NCBI RefSeq assembly: GCF_000027145.1
Contig: NC_013891.1
Location: 496,001 to 560,000 of the forward strand
DNA: 64,000 bases
Direction: 5' to 3'
Source of the DNA: Listeria seeligeri serovar 1/2b str. SLCC3954
GTDB lineage: Bacteria; Bacillota; Bacilli; Lactobacillales; Listeriaceae
The translations under genes and the position numbers were made by a program. This document shows, piece after piece, positions 63,881 through 64,000 of this stretch. The first letter of the stretch is position 1, and the number at the start of each line of letters is the position of its first letter. Below the pieces are notes generated by a model. It was given only the letters and a program-made list of their open reading frames with translations, did no database searches and had not been told where the DNA came from.

Positions 63881-64000
63881 ATGTTTAATGAACAAGCGAT
63901 TTTGCAAGTAGCAACAAGCGAAAAAAATGCAGGAGATTTTCCAAAAGTTATCGAAGGCTTTAAAGCAATTGGCGTTGTGAAGTATCAGTTTTTAGTTAAA
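63881..64000 (+). CDS. hypothetical protein (DUF1398-like), partial
   Basis: The first 40 codons of a gene that continues beyond the right edge, starting MFNEQAILQVATSEKNAGDF, then PKVIEGFKAIGVVKYQFLVK. The N-terminal style, FPKVIEGFKAIGV, resembles DUF1398 proteins. The assignment is tentative. TTGGAG lies 7 nt ahead of the ATG. Its relation to the kinase/HTH pair is unknown. Confidence 0.6.
   Translation, partial: MFNEQAILQVATSEKNAGDFPKVIEGFKAIGVVKYQFLVK

Overview
The window is a low-GC Firmicute chromosome segment that I recognise as Listeria. The gene order matches, from memory, the L. monocytogenes stretch lmo0558 to lmo0620: gdhA, a complete his operon, iap (p60) divergent from secA2, a WxL surface-protein cluster, photolyase, metY-metX, bioY, MATE/ABC exporters, an LPXTG LRR protein, azoreductase and a Ser/Thr kinase. 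Two features argue against L. monocytogenes itself. The p60 protein carries a third LysM domain in place of long Thr-Asn repeats, and a xylR-xylA-xylB block sits between the GH1/GntR pair and the ThrE-type exporter genes. This fits a xylose-fermenting Listeria sensu stricto such as L. welshimeri, L. seeligeri or L. ivanovii. I cannot choose between them without alignment.

Layout. 1-3040: end of a lactonase gene, a structured intergenic RNA resembling Rli31, a CorA-type transporter and gdhA. 3568-10920: hisZGDBHAFIE in one tight leftward operon, with a HisJ-type histidinol phosphatase divergent from it, so histidine synthesis is complete here. 10905-13830: a short MGMT-like protein, a YejK-type nucleoid protein, and a purine permease behind a guanine-class riboswitch. 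13966-20398: GH1 glycosidase plus GntR regulator, then xylR and xylAB with a recognisable operator. 20442-24000: split ThrE exporter, PC4-fold protein, an alpha/beta hydrolase whose nucleophile serine is aspartate, and an RlmI-like methyltransferase. 24028-29630: iap and secA2 back to back, then an AI-2E family membrane protein. 29906-34215: WxL protein, DUF916 partner and a large WxL protein. 34326-40536: photolyase, a DUF2177/DhaL-DegV fusion/DUF1295 operon, DUF1269 protein and a formate/nitrite channel. 40575-43181: metX-metY under a SAM-I riboswitch. 43422-48201: HdeD-like protein, Crp/Fnr regulator, BioY with a BirA-type operator, PadR-HAAS-DUF4097 module and an acetyltransferase. 48249-55118: small membrane proteins, MATE exporter, MarR plus heterodimeric ABC exporter, rhodanese. 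55165-64000: LPXTG LRR protein, azoreductase/MarR/oxidoreductase cluster, GdpD-type phosphodiesterase, lipoprotein, membrane Ser/Thr kinase, and a divergent HTH protein.

Regulation is unusually readable. There are two metabolite riboswitches (guanine, SAM), a WalR-type box between iap and secA2, a BirA-type operator before bioY, a XylR-type palindrome before xylA, and palindromes beside several regulator-encoding operons. I saw no tRNA, rRNA, CRISPR array, insertion sequence, prophage or integrase. The window is core chromosome with one inserted-looking metabolic block (xyl). The best candidates for under-described biology are the Asp-nucleophile hydrolase, the DhaL-DegV fusion, the kinase/HTH pair and the structured RNA before corA.
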